This document shows positions 4,612 through 5,379 of a DNA stretch of 5,379 bases, one piece after another (the stretch's first letter is position 1; every line of letters begins with the position of its first letter). Location of the stretch: contig WJJN01000717.1 in assembly GCA_014729735.1 (NCBI GenBank), positions 1 to 5,379 of the forward strand, read 5' to 3'. The notes beneath the pieces were generated by a model. It had not been told where the DNA came from, made no database searches, and saw only the letters and a program-made list of their open reading frames with translations. This stretch comes from Candidatus Zhuqueibacterota bacterium (GTDB lineage: Bacteria > Zhuqueibacterota > Zhuqueibacteria > Thermofontimicrobiales > Thiofontviventaceae). The position numbers and the translations under genes are program-made.

Positions 4612-5379
4612 ATGATTCGTAAAATATTTCTTGTGTTGTTCATTCTGTGGATCCCATTCTCTTTTCTCTATCCAAAATCCGATGCGATTCTCAATGATCC
4701 GACGGTAGCATCGAAAATAGAGCTGCTGGAGACCTGGATTAACGCTCAGATGGAATATAAGGGACTACCAGGTCTGTCAATCGGGATTGTTTACGATCAG
4801 GATCTTATTTGGAAAAAGGGATTCGGTTATCGCGACCTGGAAGAAAAGTTGCCAGTGAAGCCAAGCACGATATTCAGAATCGCATCTATTACGAAGCTGT
4901 TTACCAGCACCGCTATCATGCAATTGCGGGACGCCGGCAAATTGCGACTGGACGATCCGGTCTCCGATTTTCTGGACTGGTTTGAATTCAAGCAGCGATT
5001 TCCCGAAGCGCCGGGAATCACCATCAGGCATCTCCTGACACATACATCGGGCATTCCGCGGGAAGCTGATTATCCGTACTGGACCGACCATAAATTTCCG
5101 ACACTGGAGCAGATCATCGAAAAAATGCCACAACAGGAGACGATCTATCCTTCGGAAACGAAATGGAAATATTCGAATCTGGGCATGGCGATCCTCGGCG
5201 AGGTCGTTGCCAGAGTGTCAGGAATTCCGTATGAGGAGTACATCCATGAAAATATTCTGGAGCCGCTGGAAATGACCAGCACCAGTGTCAATTTGTCGCC
5301 GGAACATAAAAAGCGGCTTGCTGTAGGCTACAGCCGTCGCATGGAAGATTGCAGCCGCGATACCATTTCATTCACGGAT
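4612..5379 (+). CDS. Exported serine hydrolase, class C beta-lactamase/penicillin-binding-like family (N-terminal part, runs off right edge)
   Basis: 256 codons are visible before the window ends. Residues 1-25 form a signal peptide: MIRK, a hydrophobic core (IFLVLFILWIPFSFLY) and S-D-A at 23-25 fitting the -3/-1 cleavage rule. There is no lipobox, so a periplasmic or secreted protein is expected. The mature part begins the beta-lactamase (PF00144) fold with GLPGLSIGIV (51-60), WKKGFGYRDLE (67-77), the catalytic S92-I-T-K95 (SxxK) and HLLTHTSGIP (140-149), a family hallmark. Y187-S-N189 supplies the second catalytic motif (YxN). The third motif (K/H-x-G) would lie beyond the edge. Family members include AmpC enzymes, DD-peptidases, esterases and many uncharacterised hydrolases; this N-terminal part cannot separate them, and resistance should not be assumed. 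ATG 4612 is chosen because AGGA (4601-4604) sits seven bases upstream. An in-frame ATG at 4585 lacks a ribosome site and would add a charged stretch before the signal peptide. The gene probably stands apart from the small gene upstream, behind a terminator. Confidence 0.93.
   Translation, partial: MIRKIFLVLFILWIPFSFLYPKSDAILNDPTVASKIELLETWINAQMEYKGLPGLSIGIVYDQDLIWKKGFGYRDLEEKLPVKPSTIFRIASITKLFTSTAIMQLRDAGKLRLDDPVSDFLDWFEFKQRFPEAPGITIRHLLTHTSGIPREADYPYWTDHKFPTLEQIIEKMPQQETIYPSETKWKYSNLGMAILGEVVARVSGIPYEEYIHENILEPLEMTSTSVNLSPEHKKRLAVGYSRRMEDCSRDTISFTD

Noticed and set aside
4777..5133. A 118-codon minus-strand open frame (and 4827-5054).
   Set aside because: It is antisense to the serine hydrolase, which shows SxxK, HTSG and YxN motifs in the plus-strand frame.

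Overview
The window reads as an ordinary bacterial chromosomal segment of moderate GC content. It has Shine-Dalgarno sites, sigma70-like promoters and strong intrinsic terminators. The proteins are housekeeping or metabolic types, with no phage, transposase, plasmid, rRNA, tRNA or CRISPR signatures. The lineage cannot be fixed from sequence alone. An environmental Gram-negative of the FCB/Calditrichota kind is only a guess.

Layout, left to right. Positions 1-2043 hold a minus-strand transcription unit, read right to left: a P-loop kinase (1441-2007), galT (377-1417) and the N-terminal part of an EamA/DMT membrane transporter (363 down to the left edge). It starts from a good promoter (2015-2043) that places the +1 on, or next to, the kinase ATG, so the kinase message looks leaderless. 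A hairpin terminator (2051-2083) separates this unit from the next minus-strand gene upstream, a small CRM-domain (YhbY-type) ribosome-associated RNA-binding protein (2138-2422). Upstream of that is a complete GlcD-type FAD-linked 2-hydroxyacid dehydrogenase (2535-3917).

At about 3.9 kb the orientation switches. A 230-bp divergent intergenic region carries a plus-strand promoter (4045-4072) that serves a 70-codon unrecognised gene (4148-4360), closed by a very strong bidirectional terminator (4396-4437). Between that terminator and the last gene lies a compact nested inverted-repeat structure (4475-4548), which may be a dispersed palindromic element. The window ends inside a plus-strand exported serine hydrolase of the class C beta-lactamase/DD-peptidase-like family (4612 to the right edge).

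Functionally, galT points to galactose/UDP-sugar interconversion, but neither galactokinase (galK) nor the epimerase (galE) is visible. The adjacent kinase is not a GHMP galactokinase. The GlcD-like enzyme oxidises a 2-hydroxyacid such as D-lactate or glycolate. These genes do not form one obvious pathway. I see no clear novel multi-gene system. The items most worth a second look are the leaderless kinase start, the kinase-galT-transporter grouping, the unrecognised small gene with its own promoter and terminator, and the nested inverted repeat.
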